Assembly (NCBI RefSeq): GCF_036850765.1
Contig: NC_089496.1
Location: 106,227,767-106,291,766, forward strand
DNA length: 64,000 nucleotides
Source: Saccopteryx bilineata
Lineage: Eukaryota; Chordata; Mammalia; Chiroptera; Emballonuridae
Direction of reading: 5' to 3'
Shown here one piece after another: positions 11,160 to 22,538 of this stretch (its first letter is position 1; each line of letters starts with the position of its first letter). Both the position numbers and the translations under genes were made by a program. The notes below the pieces were generated by a model. It saw nothing but the letters and a program-made list of their open reading frames with translations. It was not told the DNA's origin and ran no database searches.

Positions 11160-12830
11160 ATACCCTTGTATGACTTTATCACTTTTTATTTGTCTGTTCA
11201 GCAGTTGATGGACATCTGGGTTAATTACACTTTTAACCCATTATGAACAATGTTACACTCATGTAAAAGCGTCTGTGTGTTTTCATGTCTATCGGACATA
11301 AACCTAGGAGTGAAACAGCGGGGTCACAGGTCATTCTACGTGGAGCCCATTGAAGAGCCGCCAATCCGTTTTCCCTGGTGGTGCGCGCACCCTTTCCCAA
11401 TCGGACCAGCGTGGTTCACATCTCACCAACACTCGTTATTGCCTTTTTGATCAAAGTCGCCCTAGTGCGAAGTATATATAATATTGCAGTTCTCACCTAC
11501 ATTTCCCTGACTGCTGATGATGTTGAGTTGTTGTTTTCACGTGCTTACTGGCTACTCACATGTCTTTTGTGAAGAAATATCTATTCAAATCAAACCCATG
11601 TTAAACTGGGTTGTCTTTTCACAGAGTTGTAAGAGTTCTTTAAATATTCTGGATACAAAAGGTCCTTATCAGATAGCTACATGATCTACAAGTACATTCT
11701 ACCATTTTCTGGACTTGTTTTATTTTGTTGATGGCATCTTTGGAAGTAGGAAAGTTTTTAATTTTGATGAAGTCTAATTTATTTCTTTTCTTGCTTGTGC
11801 TTTTGGAAACTACTGTCTAATCCAAGGTCATGACAACTTATTTATTTTTGCAATTTTATGGTTTTAGCTCTTACATTTAATCACAATCCATTTTGAATTA
11901 AATTTTTTTTTTCATTTTTCTGAAGCTGGAAACAGGGAGAGACAGTCAGACAGACTCCCGCATGCGCCCGACCGGGATCCACCCGGCACGCCCACCAGGG
12001 GCAACGCTCTGCCCACCAGGGGGCGATGCTCTGCCCATCCTGGGCGTCGCCATGTTGCGACCAGAGCCACTCTAGCGCCTGGGGCAGAGGCCACAGAGCC
12101 ATCCCCAGCGCCCGGGCCATCTTTGCTCCAATGGAGCCTTGGCTGCGGGAGGGGAAGAGAGAGACAGAGAGGAAAGTGCGGCGGAGGGGTGGAGAAGCAA
12201 ATGGGCGCTTCTCCTGTGTGCCCTGGCCGGGAATCGAACTCGGGTCCTCCGCATGCTAGGCCGACGCTCTACCGCTGAGCCAACCGGCCAGGGCCAAATT
12301 AATTTTTATATATAGCGTGAAATAAGAGAAACTATTTCATTCTTTCACATGTGGATATCCAGTTGACTCAGGACCATCTGTTGAAAAGATACTTTTTCCC
12401 CCACTGAATTACCTCAGTATCATTCCTTAAAACCTACTGACCATGATTTTAAATTTTCAATTCTAGATTATTGCTATATATCTGCACGAACCACACAGTC
12501 TTAACTTTATTATTATTTTTCAAGATTATTTTGGCTATTCTAGTTCTTTTCATTTTCATGTGAGTTTTAGGAATTGTTAATTTCTGCAAAGAACTCTACT
12601 CGTATTTTAATGCATCTTCCAATCCATGAATAGGTACTATGTTCCCATTTATTTAGGTCTATACTTTCAACATTTTACATTTTTCATAATATAAGTTTAA
12701 TACTGTTGTTAGATTTATTCCCAAAAATTTATTCCTTTTATAAATATATTTATTTTTAAGTGAAATTGTTTAATTTCATTCTTAAAATTTTTTGACATGC
12801 CAAAACATAAGAACTTTCTATTTATTTTTT
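11160..12830 (-). mobile_element. Old L1 fragment (ORF2 3' part and UTR)
   Basis: Reads as reverse-complement L1: GCAGTTGATGGACATCTGGG near 11200, then the familiar run of ORF2 antisense including CAGATAGCTACATGATCTAC and ATCCAAGGTCATGACAACTT. A long VES-like SINE interrupts it at 11903-12295. It resumes at about 13266, so the stretch 12831-13265 is a later insertion. Confidence 0.7.
11903..12295 (-). mobile_element. Long VES-like SINE in old L1
   Basis: Minus-strand copy: T-rich tail first (11903), CGCATGCGCCC body, then B box and GGCCCTGGCCGGTTGGCTCA head ending at 12295. Confidence 0.9.
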
Positions 12831-13079
12831 AAATCTCCCACTCTAATGTTTTAAATTAGTTTAAAACACCTCAAGTGAGAAAGTAGGAAGATAGAACATG
12901 TGTTAGAATAACTGTAAGTGAGAACAAAATGGGCTTACTCCCAGCACCGCTGAGATGGAATTATACCATGTAATATGCATCTGTTCTCCTTGGATGCTAC
13001 TGAGCTGAGCTCTTTTCCAATTAAGTTTTGTAAGTATTTATTAAACATTTACTATATGCTTACCCATGGTACTTTCTTT

Positions 13080-13265
13080 TGATTTTTTTATTATTATTAT
13101 TCATTTTAATGGGGTGACACTGATAAATCAGGGTACATATGTTCAGAGAAAACATCTCCAGGTTATTTTGACATTTGATTACGTTGTATACCGATCACCC
13201 AAAGTCAAACTGTCTTCTGTCACCTTCTATCTGGTTTTCTTTGTGCCCCTCCCCTCCCCCGGCTT
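13080..13265 (-). mobile_element. Young L1 3' UTR fragment
   Basis: Reverse complement of the 3' end seen at 35.6-35.76 kb: TTTTAATGGGGTGACA followed by AAATCAGGGTACATATGTTC and the C-rich GTGCCCCTCCCCTCCCCC. It lies inside the older minus-strand L1, which continues at 13266. Confidence 0.75.
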
Positions 13266-13510
13266 AGATTTTTCATTCTATGTATATAGAAATAAAATTG
13301 ATTTTTGTGTGTTGATCTTTTATCCAGCAGCCTTGATGAACCTGTTCATTAGTTCTGATAATTTCGTAGTATATTCTTTAGAATTTTCTATGTACAAGGT
13401 CATGTGATCTCCAAATAAAAATAGTTTTCTTTCTTCTTTTCCAATCTGGATGCTTTTAGTTTCATTTTCTTGCCAAATAGCCCTGATGAAAAAACCATTT
13501 TTTAAGGGAA
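13266..13510 (-). mobile_element. Continuation of the old L1 (ORF2 antisense)
   Basis: TTTTTGTGTGTTGATCTTTT and ATGTACAAGGTCATGTGATC are standard antisense ORF2 reverse-transcriptase sequence. They follow on from the piece ending near 12830. Confidence 0.65.
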
Positions 13511-13525
13511 AAAAACTATGTAATT

Positions 13526-13823
13526 GGTTTTTTTTGTTGTTGTTGCTGTTGTTGTTTGCAACAGAGAGAGATAGAGAAAGGGACAGTTAGGGACAGAGAG
13601 ACAAAAAGGAGAGAGATGAGAACCATCAATTCTTCGTTGCTGCACCTTAGTTGTTCACTGATTGCTTTCTCATATGTGCCTTTACCAGGGGGCTACAGCA
13701 GACTGAGTGACCCCTTGCTCAAGCCAGCGACCTTGAGCTCAAGCTGGCGACCTCGTGGTTTCGAACCTGGGTCCTCCACATCCCAGTCCAATGCTCTATC
13801 CACTGCGCCACTGACTGGTCAGA
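13526..13823 (-). mobile_element. GCCTGACC-type SINE
   Basis: Minus-strand copy with TTGTTGTTGTTGC tail region, CT/GA-rich body, B box and TGACTGGTCAG head. AAAAACTATGTAA is duplicated on both sides. Confidence 0.88.
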
Positions 13824-15395
13824 CAAAAACTATGTAACTGTTAAACTAGCAACCTGATGTTGATAAAAAAAAAAAGAAAAACCTCTTGGCTCCCAGAGAC
13901 TGTATTACAAACTATAAAACATAAATCACCAAGATAATTCTAAACAAAAAACACAAGATTAGTTTCAGTGGCATAGTCGTTCAGTATCCAAGTCCTGTAA
14001 AAGGTCACCAGAGAAAAGCAGGATGACCCATTGTCAAGCTTGTGCAAAAACTCACACTAATTCTGCTTCCTGCCTCGGCACAGTGCTGGGAGGACTTGTT
14101 CATATTGTTTATCTATGGAAGATGCTAACAGAAACCCTCTTTTGATGATGAGTAGGGTTGTATTCTCTCAAATTTCCACTCTAGGTGTTTTTTAAGGTGT
14201 TTCTACCCTTAAATACTCTCTTAAATACTTCTCATTTCACCATTAAGGTTTACCTTAATGAAGCCTACATTTAAAACCTGACAACAATATAATGAAAGAA
14301 ATGTAAATTCAAACAGGGAAAACATGCCATTACAGACTTTCTCAGGGACAAGAGGAAGTGGGCGTGCACCACTGTGCTGCTGGGGCCGGTGCCAGTCTGT
14401 GCGTCCAGGCATCTGTGGCCTGCGTGGTCGAGAGAATAGTTACATACAAGTGACTGACCACAAAAATAAACACACTGAGAAAAATGAGTCAGATTTCTCT
14501 GTCAGAGAAGGGAGGTACAGTCTGGAAAGGAAGAAGAGGACAAAGTCTGGTGTGTCAGTTAGAATCAGCGGCACTGGTGAAAATGCATGGTTTTTATACA
14601 TTGCACAGAGATACAGATAAAAATATATATGAGTGCGTGTGTGTGAGACTGAGTGTGTGTAAGTGCACACATATGTATTTCCCAGACCTAAGAGGGCTCG
14701 AAAGCAAAGCAACCTCAGGAGCAAGGAGCACACTTAGCGTACAGGCTTGTTCTGCAAACACTACTCTATGGAGAGAAACCGGAGCGCCTTGGAGAAGCGC
14801 CTGATGGCACAGCTGGGTCAGGGAAAGTACAAGATGAGCCCGGAATCCTTTGTGCCAGAAGGTAAATAAGTGCTCGAAGAATCATGGGACATGTCAAGAG
14901 AATACGGGAGTCACCCTGAAAAGGTTCCCACTGGCCAAATCTGAGACAATTTGAGCATTCAAAATAAATAATGAGTAATGGGTCATAACACACTGACTGA
15001 AACAGAACCCCATGTCCACACTGATATAGACAAACAGGAAGAAGGGACGGTTCTCTCTCATAACGCAGGAGGAATGAGTGATGAAGTCAGGAATCCATCC
15101 TTCCGCAGCCACCTTAGCAGGAGATGACTCAAATGAGCATTATCAACGGAGGTAAAAGTAGTAGATATAGTTGATAAAACAGAATACTTACACTGTCTCA
15201 AAGTACAAACCTACAAAATATTTAATCATTTTCTAACACTTTCAAAATCCTTATTTACTTCACACTTAGCACATTATTACTTTCCCAAGTGACACAAATT
15301 CAAGTCCCCAGCAGTGAGATGAACTGACAATGTGTGGCTCCTCAGACAATTCATCACTTCTAGGATATTCGTACCTAAACTATATAACCTGAGTC
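13824..15395. other. Unassigned intronic DNA, partly repeat-like
   Basis: No exon recognised. A purine-rich stretch and a GTGTGT-rich patch lie at 14560-14665. The part from about 14770 to 15130 looks like an old interspersed repeat or retrocopy (it includes GTTCCCACTGGCCAAATCTG) but I cannot name the family. Confidence 0.4.
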
Positions 15396-15399
15396 AAAT

Positions 15400-15945
15400 C
15401 ATAAAGAAATATTTATCCACAAAGATATATTCACCCCTCTGTTCATTGCAGCATTACCCACAGTGGCCAAGACATGGAAACAACTGAATGTCCTCCACTA
15501 GATGACTGGATAAAGATGTGTCCATATCTATACTGGAATGCTACTGAGCCCTAAGGAAAGATGAAATACTGCCATTTGTGACAACATAAATAGAACTTGA
15601 GAATATCATGCTAAGCGAAATAAGTCAGACAGAAAAAGTCAAGAACTGTATGCTTTCACTCATATCTGTAATATAATACTGAAAGCAAAAAATTAACAAA
15701 CAAGAAAAACAAACAAAAACTCAAGACTGACAACAGTGTGTTGATTACCAGAGGGAAGGGGGTTGGAGGTTAAGGGTAAAGGGGGTCGAGTATCTGGTGA
15801 TGGAAGATTGGACTTTGGGTAGCGGGCACACAAAGCAATATATAGATGATGTATCATAGAACTGTGCACCTGAAACCTGTATAATCTTATTAACCAAGGT
15901 CACCCCAGTGAATTTAATAAAATAAAATAAAAATAAATAAAATGC
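15400..15945 (+). mobile_element. 5'-truncated L1 3' end
   Basis: Contains ORF2-tail DNA (GCAGCATTACCCACAGTGGC, then GAATGCTACTGAGCC) followed by a G-rich 3' UTR (GGTTAAGGGTAAAGGGGGTC), TCACCCCAGTGAATTTAATA and an A-rich end. Confidence 0.8.
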
Positions 15946-16081
15946 TAGGATTCTAAAAATAAATATAAAAAACATTTTATAAAATATTCTACAAAGTAAC
16001 TAGACTATGTTCTTTAAAATGTTAAGGTCATGAAAGATAGGGATATAGTACTTAGGAACTGTTCCATATAAAAAGAGACTC

Positions 16082-16425
16082 GGCCCTGGCCGGTTGGCTC
16101 AGTAGTAGAGCGTCGGCCTGGCGTGCAGGAGTCCCGGGTTCGATTCCCGACCAGGGCACACAGGAGAGGCGCCCATTTGCTTCTCCACCCCTCCCCCTCT
16201 CCTTCCTCTCTGTCTCTCTCTTCCCCTCCTGCAGCCAAGGCTCCACTGGAGCAAGGTTTGCCCAGGCACTGAGGATGGCTCTGTGGCCTCTGCCTCAAGC
16301 ACTAGGGTGGCTCTGATTGTGGCAGAGTGACGCCCCAAGATGGGCAGTGGATCCCGGTCGGGTGCATGCGGGAGTCTGTCTGACTGCCTCCTCGTTTCCA
16401 GCTACGGGAAAAAAAAGAGAGAGAG
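16082..16425 (+). mobile_element. Long VES-like SINE
   Basis: Head GGCCCTGGCCGGTTGGCTCA, B box GGTTCGATTCC, body and A tail; AGAGACTC is repeated at both edges. A GAGA-rich simple repeat has grown at the 3' edge (to 16432). Confidence 0.88.
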
Positions 16426-16594
16426 AGAGACTCAAGACACATGACAACAAATGCAACACATGATCCTGAACAGAAAAGTAAAGTGTGTATGTGTGCGTGA
16501 GAGAGAGAGAAAAAGAGAGAGAGAGAAAGGACACACACTGGGAGAATCTGTGACATGGGGTAGGGTCTGCAGATTAGGTGGCAGTAACAGATCA

Positions 16595-16830
16595 ATGGCA
16601 CGGTTCTGTTCTGATGGCTATACTCTGGTTATGTGGAAAAATGTCCTTGTTTTCAGGCAACACACAGTGAACTATTTAAGAAAAGTGGTGCCATATATAT
16701 GCAACTTACTGGCAAATAGTTCAGAAAAAGAGAGAAGAATGAGAAAATGATAACAAATTGTATTCATTCACAATTTTTCTGGAAATCTGGAATTATTCCA
16801 AAATAAAAAATTAACAAATGATAAACGACG
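16595..16830 (+). mobile_element. Old L1 3' UTR-like fragment
   Basis: GTTATGTGGAAAAATGTCC and the closing CTGGAATTATTCCAAAATAA resemble the 3' end of old mammalian L1. Diverged; family uncertain. Confidence 0.45.
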
Positions 16831-16951
16831 TTCTTCAGACTCCCACCATATTCCCTCGCTTTTGTTTGTCTCTGGAAACCAAGCATTACATTTATATTGT
16901 ACTTAATTCATTGTTAAATCCTGGTCTGACACATTTCTTATCACTCTAGGT

Positions 16952-17424
16952 CAGGGGTTCCCAAATTTTTTACACAGGGGGCCAGTTCACTGTCCCTCAG
17001 ACCGTTGGGAGGGTTGGACTATAAAAAAAACTATGAACAAATCCCTATGCACACTGCACATATCTTATTTTAAAGTAAAAAAAAATGGGAATACAATATT
17101 TAAAATAAAGAGTAAGTAAATTTAAATCAACAAACTGACTAGTATTTCAATGGGAAGTATGTGCCTGATTTTGGCTGAGATGGTCAATGTCCGGTTCCGT
17201 ATTTGTCACTGCTAGCCTTAACAAGTGATATGACGCGCTTCCGGAGCCGTGACGCGTGCATTCCGCGTCACCGAAAAGTAGTAGTGTACGTGAGCGACGC
17301 TGCGCTTTGCGGCCTCTCACTGACCACCAATGAAAGAGATGCCCCTCCAGAAGTGTGGTGGGGGCCAGATAAATGGCCTCAGGGGGCCACATGCGGCCCG
17401 CAGGCTGTATTTTGGGGACCTCTG
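16952..17424 (+). mobile_element. Nonautonomous hAT element, 473 bp
   Basis: Ends CAGGGGTTCCCAAA and TTTTGGGGACCTCTG are inverted, with the 8-bp flanks CTCTAGGT and CTCTAGGC (one mismatch). The inside holds a CpG-rich block near 17228-17300 and no transposase. The same family occurs at 63233-64000 in the same orientation. Confidence 0.87.
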
Positions 17425-17584
17425 CTCTAGGCCCTTCCACACTGTTTCTTTTATTTTGACATGTTAGCCAGCCTCACCAGCTTCACAGCATATAGAAATT
17501 TAGCTATCAAGATAACAACAGGCCCTGGAAAAAGTAGTACTATATGAATATAAGTCAATACATAGATAGCTGATAATTTTTTTT

Positions 17585-17971
17585 GGGGGGGGTATTTTTC
17601 TGAAGCTGGAAATGGGGAGAGACAGTCAGACTCCCGCATGTGCCCGACCGGGATCCACCCGGCACGCCCACCAGGGGGCGACGCTCTGCCCACCAGGGGG
17701 CAATGCTCTGCCCCTCCGGGGCGTCGCTCTGTTGCGACCAGAGCCACTCTAGCGCCTGGGGCAGAGGCCAAGGAGCCATCCCCAGCTCCCGGGCCATCTT
17801 TGCTCCAATGGAGCCTCGCTGCGGGAGGGGAAGAGAAAGACAGAGAGGAAGGAGAGGGGGAGGGGTGGAGAAGCAGATGGGTGCCTCTCCTGTGTGCCCT
17901 GGCCGGGAATCGAACCTGGGACTTCTGCATGCCAGGCCGACGGTCTACCACTGAGCCACCTGGCCAGGGCC
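17585..17971 (-). mobile_element. Long VES-like SINE
   Basis: Minus copy with a T/G tail, CGCATGTGCCC body, B box and GGCCCTGGCCAGGTGGCTCA-like head. AGCTGATAATTTTTT is perfectly duplicated. Open frames over it (for example 17451-17951) are SINE artefacts. Confidence 0.92.
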
Positions 17972-18537
17972 GAAAGCTGATAATTTTTTAATGAATCAGT
18001 TCATTTTAGGATCTATGATGTCAATTGGTTTGATAAGTTAGATTTTTTTTTAATCAACAGCTTCAAATCATCCCCCCCCCATTACGTGACAGCTCACAAA
18101 AGCTATTACCATGATGGCAATAAGTAATCTCATTGGTAAAATCACTGAAAATTCCACTTATAATAAAAGCCAGCCACAATACTAATTTCCAAAGAGTGAA
18201 TTTGGCATTGGAATGACTGATTGCTTCCAAGGGAATCAAACTAGAGAAATGGAAAGGTACCTTTATGAAGTAAAACCTTTGAGAATTTCCCGGGACATAA
18301 AACCAAATTAGGAATTACAGTATTCACCTCAGGGGCAAACAAAAATTCACTTTTTTCCCAAGGTCTCAATCCAGAAATCTATACTCTTCCCTATTCTTGG
18401 CCTCAGCCCAATTTGCATATAATCTCTGTAGATTTTAATTATCTCCTGTCATCAATTTTTCTCTTTAGTAGTTCCTTCCCATTAACTTTCATAAAAGTTT
18501 AAGACTCTGCCACCTGGCACAAACTAACAAAACTCTC
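17972..18537. other. Unique intron
   Basis: No repeat or exon recognised; a poly-C run sits near 18072-18080. Confidence 0.5.
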
Positions 18538-18850
18538 ACCTGACCTGGAGGTGGCACAGTGGATAGAGCGTCAGACTGGGACATGGAGAACCCAGGTTCG
18601 ACACCCTTAGATCACCAGCTTGAGTGCGGGCTCATCTGGTTTGAGCAAGGCTCACCAGCTTGGACCCAAGGTCGCTGGTTCGAGCAAGGGGTTACTCACT
18701 CTGCTGTAGCCCACCCATCAAGGCACATATGAGAAAGCAATCAATGAACAACTAAGGTGCCGCAATGAAGAACTAATGCTTCTCAACTCTCTCCCTTCCT
18801 GTCTGTCTGTCCCTATCTGTCTCTCTCTGACTCTTGTCTCAAAAAAAAAA
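18538..18850 (+). mobile_element. GCCTGACC-type SINE
   Basis: Head ACCTGACCTGGAGGTGGCAC, body and poly-A end; near-duplication AAAACTCTCACC/AAAACCTCTCTG. Confidence 0.85.
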
Positions 18851-19374
18851 CAAACCAAAAAACCTCTCTGATCTCCCACTTACCCTCCAGTTACTCACTA
18901 TATTTTCTTGCCTTCCTAAAGAGTGTTTATTTAATGGCCATTTCCTCACCTCCCACTCACTCCATAATCGATATTCTGTGTATCTTGGCTCAGTCACCTT
19001 CACACTATTCACTAAGGTCACAGGGTCTCCTTGTTCTTTAACACAATGAGCACAATTCAGTCTTCATCACCCTCAGCAAAATATAAACTCAGAGGACCAC
19101 TCCCTCCCCCTGGAAGTCTACTCTGCCTTGGCTTTCCTGATACTGTTTATCCTGGTTACTCACCACCAGGCAATTCTTTACATGGCCATTAAATGTCAGA
19201 GCTACAGCGTTCCGTTCTAGGTCATCCTCCCCTCTTGCTCCATGCTTTCTCCTTAGGAAATTTCATCTACATCTCTGGTTAGGTCTGACCTACAAACCCT
19301 ACTTCCAGCCTATATCCACCTGCTGAGTCTCAGGAGACTCGACAGTCCTCAGTGCTGCTAAGGGCAGAAAGCTA

Positions 19375-19915
19375 TGATATACAACTCGCCTACTAATTCC
19401 CATTCTCTTGGTCCAAGTAACCCTACTCTAGGAATCTGTTGTATAGAAATAGTATGCGTGCAAAAGGATGTATATTTAAAAGTATGTTTTAGCATTATTT
19501 GTAAAAGCAGAAATAAAACTAAAATGTCCATCAGTGGGGGACAGTTATTATCAACAACACATCTCAGTATGCAACCATTAAGAGAACAAAGAGAACAGGT
19601 ACACATAAACTGTCATATGACCTAGCAACTGCACTTCTGGTAGTCACCCAAAACAGCTGAAAACTTATGTCCACACAAAAACCTACAAACATTCATAACA
19701 GCTTTATTCAGAGTTGCCAAACTGTGGAAGCCACCAAGATACCCATCAATAGGTGAATGAACGAATAAACTGTGGTACAACCAGACAATGGACTACTATT
19801 CAGTGATGAAAACAAATGACTTATCAAGCTATGAATAGACATGGAGGAACCTTAGATGCATATAACTAAGTGAAAGAAGCCAATCTGAAAAGGCCACATG
19901 CTGTATAATTCCAAG
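19375..19915 (+). mobile_element. Old L1 3' fragments
   Basis: Two overlapping-type ORF2/3' stretches: ACCCTACTCTAGGAATCTGT with TGTCCATCAGTGGGGGACAG, then CATAACAGCTTTATTCAGAG and CAATGGACTACTATTCAGTG. They match the sense strand of old mammalian L1 tails. Confidence 0.65.
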
Positions 19916-20126
19916 TACAGTCATATATTGCATAACTATGTTTTTGTCAACAATAAACGTATATGACGTTGGTCCCATAAAATTATACTGGAACTGAGAA
20001 ATTCCTGTCAGTTGTTGACCTTGTATCCTAATATTGTAGCACAGCACATTACTCACATGGGTGTGCTGATGCCAGTGTAAACCAACCCACAGCACTGCCA
20101 GTAGTATAAAAATTTAGCAAGTACAT

Positions 20127-20433
20127 TTTTTTTAATCACGTGACAGAGACAGGAAGAGAGATAGATGAGTAGCATCAAATCATAGTTGTGGCACTTTAGT
20201 TGTTCATTGATGGCTTCTCATATGTGCCCTGACAGGGGCAAGGCGCAGGGTGGGGGTTCCAGCCGAGCCAGTGACCTTGGGCTCAAGCCAGTGACCATGG
20301 GGTCATGTTTATGATCCCACACTCAAGTCAGTGACCCCGCGCTCAAGCCGGTGACCTCGGGGTTTTGAGCCTGGGCCCTTGGCATCCCAGCCCAGGCTAA
20401 CACTCTATCCACTGTGTCACCGCCTGGTCAGAC
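20127..20433 (-). mobile_element. GCCTGACC-type SINE (divergent)
   Basis: Minus copy with tail at left and TGACCAGGCGGTGACACAG-type head at right. Near-duplication TTAGCAAGTACA/CTAGCACATACA. Confidence 0.85.
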
Positions 20434-20645
20434 TAGCACATACAATTATGAACAGTTCGTAATACTTGACAATGATAATAAACAACTACTGTTACTGGTT
20501 TATGTATTTACTATACTATAGTTTTTACTGTTATTTTAGAGTGTTCTCTTTCTACCTATAAAGAAAGTTTGCTGTAACACAGTGAGCTGTGTATGCTGGC
20601 AGCAGCCTCAACCAGCTCATGTTTATATCTCTTTTCTTTTCCTCT

Positions 20646-20968
20646 TTTTCTTTTTTTTTTTTTTTCAGAGGGAGGGATAGACAGGGATAGACAGGAACAG
20701 AGAGATGAGAAGCATCAATCGTTAGTTTCTCATTGCGCATTGCAACACCTTAGTTGTTCACTGATTGCTTTCTCATATGTGCCTTGACCGTGGACCTTCA
20801 GCAGACCAAGTAACCCCTTGCTCAAGCCAGTGACCTTGGGTCCAAGCTGGTGAGCTTTTACTCAAACCAGATGAGCCCACACTCAAGCTGGTGATCTCGG
20901 GGTCCTGAACCTGGGTCCTTGGCATCCCAGTCCAACACTCTATCCACTGCGCCACCGCCTGGTCGGGC
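20646..20968 (-). mobile_element. GCCTGACC-type SINE
   Basis: Minus copy, poly-T left edge, head at right; duplication TTTATATCTCTT/TTTACATCTCTT. Confidence 0.9.
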
Positions 20969-21189
20969 ATATTTACATCTCTTGACTGCATCCTTTTCAC
21001 CTGTGCATGACCGAATCCCATGTTGTTCTTGTACATGAACATGCTGCCATACATGCTCATGGCCCAGGAGCAAAAGGCCGTACCATGCAGCCTAGACATG
21101 CAGTAGGCCGCACCATTCAGGTTTGCGTACGTGAGCTCTGGGGTGTTCATACATGACAAAATCATCTAAGGATGCAATTAGCAGGAATT

Positions 21190-21640
21190 ACTCTTATTGG
21201 TAAGTGGCACGTGACCGTATATAACACTCTGGAAAAAGAAGAAATGGAGGCAGTGAAAAGGTCAGAGGTTGCCAGGGAATTGGGAGGGAAAGAGAGAAAC
21301 ATGCAGACCACAGGGAATTTTCAGGGCAATAAAATTATTCTGTATGATTTAGTGAGAGAAACTTGTCAATATATATTTGTCAAAAACTGTTGAATGTACA
21401 ACACAAGAGTGAATCTTAATAGAAAACATAGACTTTAGTCAATAATAATATAGTATATCAATTCTGACTTATCAACTGAACAAATATATCAAACATACCC
21501 CTTCAGATGTTAGTAACAGGGTAAAGGGGTTAGGGGGCAGATGTGAATTCTCTGTGCTTTCTGCTCAATTTTTCTGTAGACCTAAAACTGCTAAAAATAG
21601 TCTATTGAAAAGAGTGAAAAAAAATAAGCTATTAACAGCA
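21190..21640 (+). mobile_element. Old L1 3' UTR fragment
   Basis: GTTGCCAGGGAATTGGGAGG and TGTACAACACAAGAGTGAAT followed by CTTTAGTCAATAATAATATA match the 3' part of an ancient L1 family. Confidence 0.6.
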
Positions 21641-21734
21641 GGGAAACTGGGCATGGCGTATACGTAAGTGCTCTGCATTAGTGGTTTTCTGTAATCTTCA
21701 TACAACATCAGGGTGGTTAATTCTTTCAATGACC

Positions 21735-21800
21735 TGCAGGAAATTTCTGGCGGACCGGCACCAGTCTGTGGATGGGCGGTTGAAAACTCCTGTTCTAGGT
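21735..21800. mobile_element. Fragment of a hAT-type end
   Basis: GCGGACCGGCACCAGTCTGT followed by GGTTGAAAACTCCTG resembles the terminal part of small hAT elements such as the one at 51124-51418. No partner end found. Confidence 0.4.
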
Positions 21801-21854
21801 GGCAGCTGAAAAAAGCTCCATCAAATTCTCAAAGAAAACCCACACTATACACGG

Positions 21855-22005
21855 CTAATTTCAGTGCAGTAATGGGTCTCAGCTTATGCTGTGCATTTGA
21901 GTCACATGGGAAGCTTTAAGAAATCCAGATGCTCAGGACACACTGTGGGACCATCACAGACTCTGGAAGTGGGGCTCCAGATAATGATGTAGAAATACCA
22001 TTCAT
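21855..22005. mobile_element. MER5-like hAT-Charlie fossil
   Basis: GTGCATTTGAGTCACATGGG with AAGAAATCCAGATGCTCAGG resembles MER5A, an old nonautonomous hAT found across placental mammals. Ends are not clear. Confidence 0.5.
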
Positions 22006-22008
22006 AAT

Positions 22009-22012
<4 letters not shown>

Positions 22013-22066
<54 letters not shown>

Positions 22067-22068
22067 AT
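22013..22068. repeat. (TC)n(AC)n microsatellite
   Basis: About 27 bases of TC dinucleotide repeat passing directly into about 28 bases of CA repeat. Confidence 0.95.
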
Positions 22069-22331
22069 ACAAAATGTCAGTGTATGAAACTCAGAGTCCA
22101 GTACCAATTTCTTGCCATCTGGCTATAAAAGTGCTCAGGACGGAGAATTACTAAAATCACCACCACCGAGCCCAAAGACGCAGCAGAACAATCCTTACAT
22201 TGCCACATGCATACGGGTAGTTCCACTGCAGCTCCCACTAAAGCTTCAGAAAAGGGAGTGACACTCCATTGTGCCTAAAAAACCAGAGCATCTAAGATCA
22301 TACAAAATAATCTTGGCACAATAATGTTTTT

Positions 22332-22538
22332 TGGTTTTTTTTTTAAACTTTTTTTTCTTTATTCATTTTTAGAGAGGAGAGAGAGAGGGACAGAGAGACA
22401 GAGAGACAGAGAAGGAGGGAGGAGCTGGAAGCATCAACTCCCATGTATGCCTTGACCAGGCAAGCCCAGGGTTTCGAACCGGCAACCTCAGCATTTCCAG
22501 GTCGACTCTTTATCCACTGCGCCACCACAGGTCAGGCG
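22332..22538 (-). mobile_element. Short GCCTGACCTGTGG-type SINE
   Basis: Minus copy with T-rich tail, B box and GCCTGACCTGTGGTGGCGC head; GGCACAATAATGTTTT is duplicated at both sides. Confidence 0.92.

Larger units (their letters stand above)
19916..21160 (+). mobile_element. Tc1/mariner-type (Tigger/Tc2-like) DNA transposon remnant with two SINE insertions
   Basis: The left part begins ACAGTCATATATTGCATAAC and carries TATATGACGTTGGTCCCATA. The middle (20434-20640) has TACTATACTATAGTTTTTAC. These are recalled from old nonautonomous mammalian Tc1/mariner elements. SINEs at 20127-20433 and 20646-20968 split it. The exact family and right end are not certain. Confidence 0.5.

Noticed and set aside
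14770..15130. Possible processed pseudogene (frame with SALEKRLMAQLGQGKYK)
   Set aside because: Frame breaks after about 35 codons and I know no parent gene; looks more like an old interspersed repeat.
17451..17951. 166-codon minus-strand frame and similar long frames over other long VES-like SINEs (for example 2815-3198, 42510-42902, 63407-63859)
   Set aside because: They recur at every copy of the same SINE and reflect its GC-rich, stop-poor body, not a gene.
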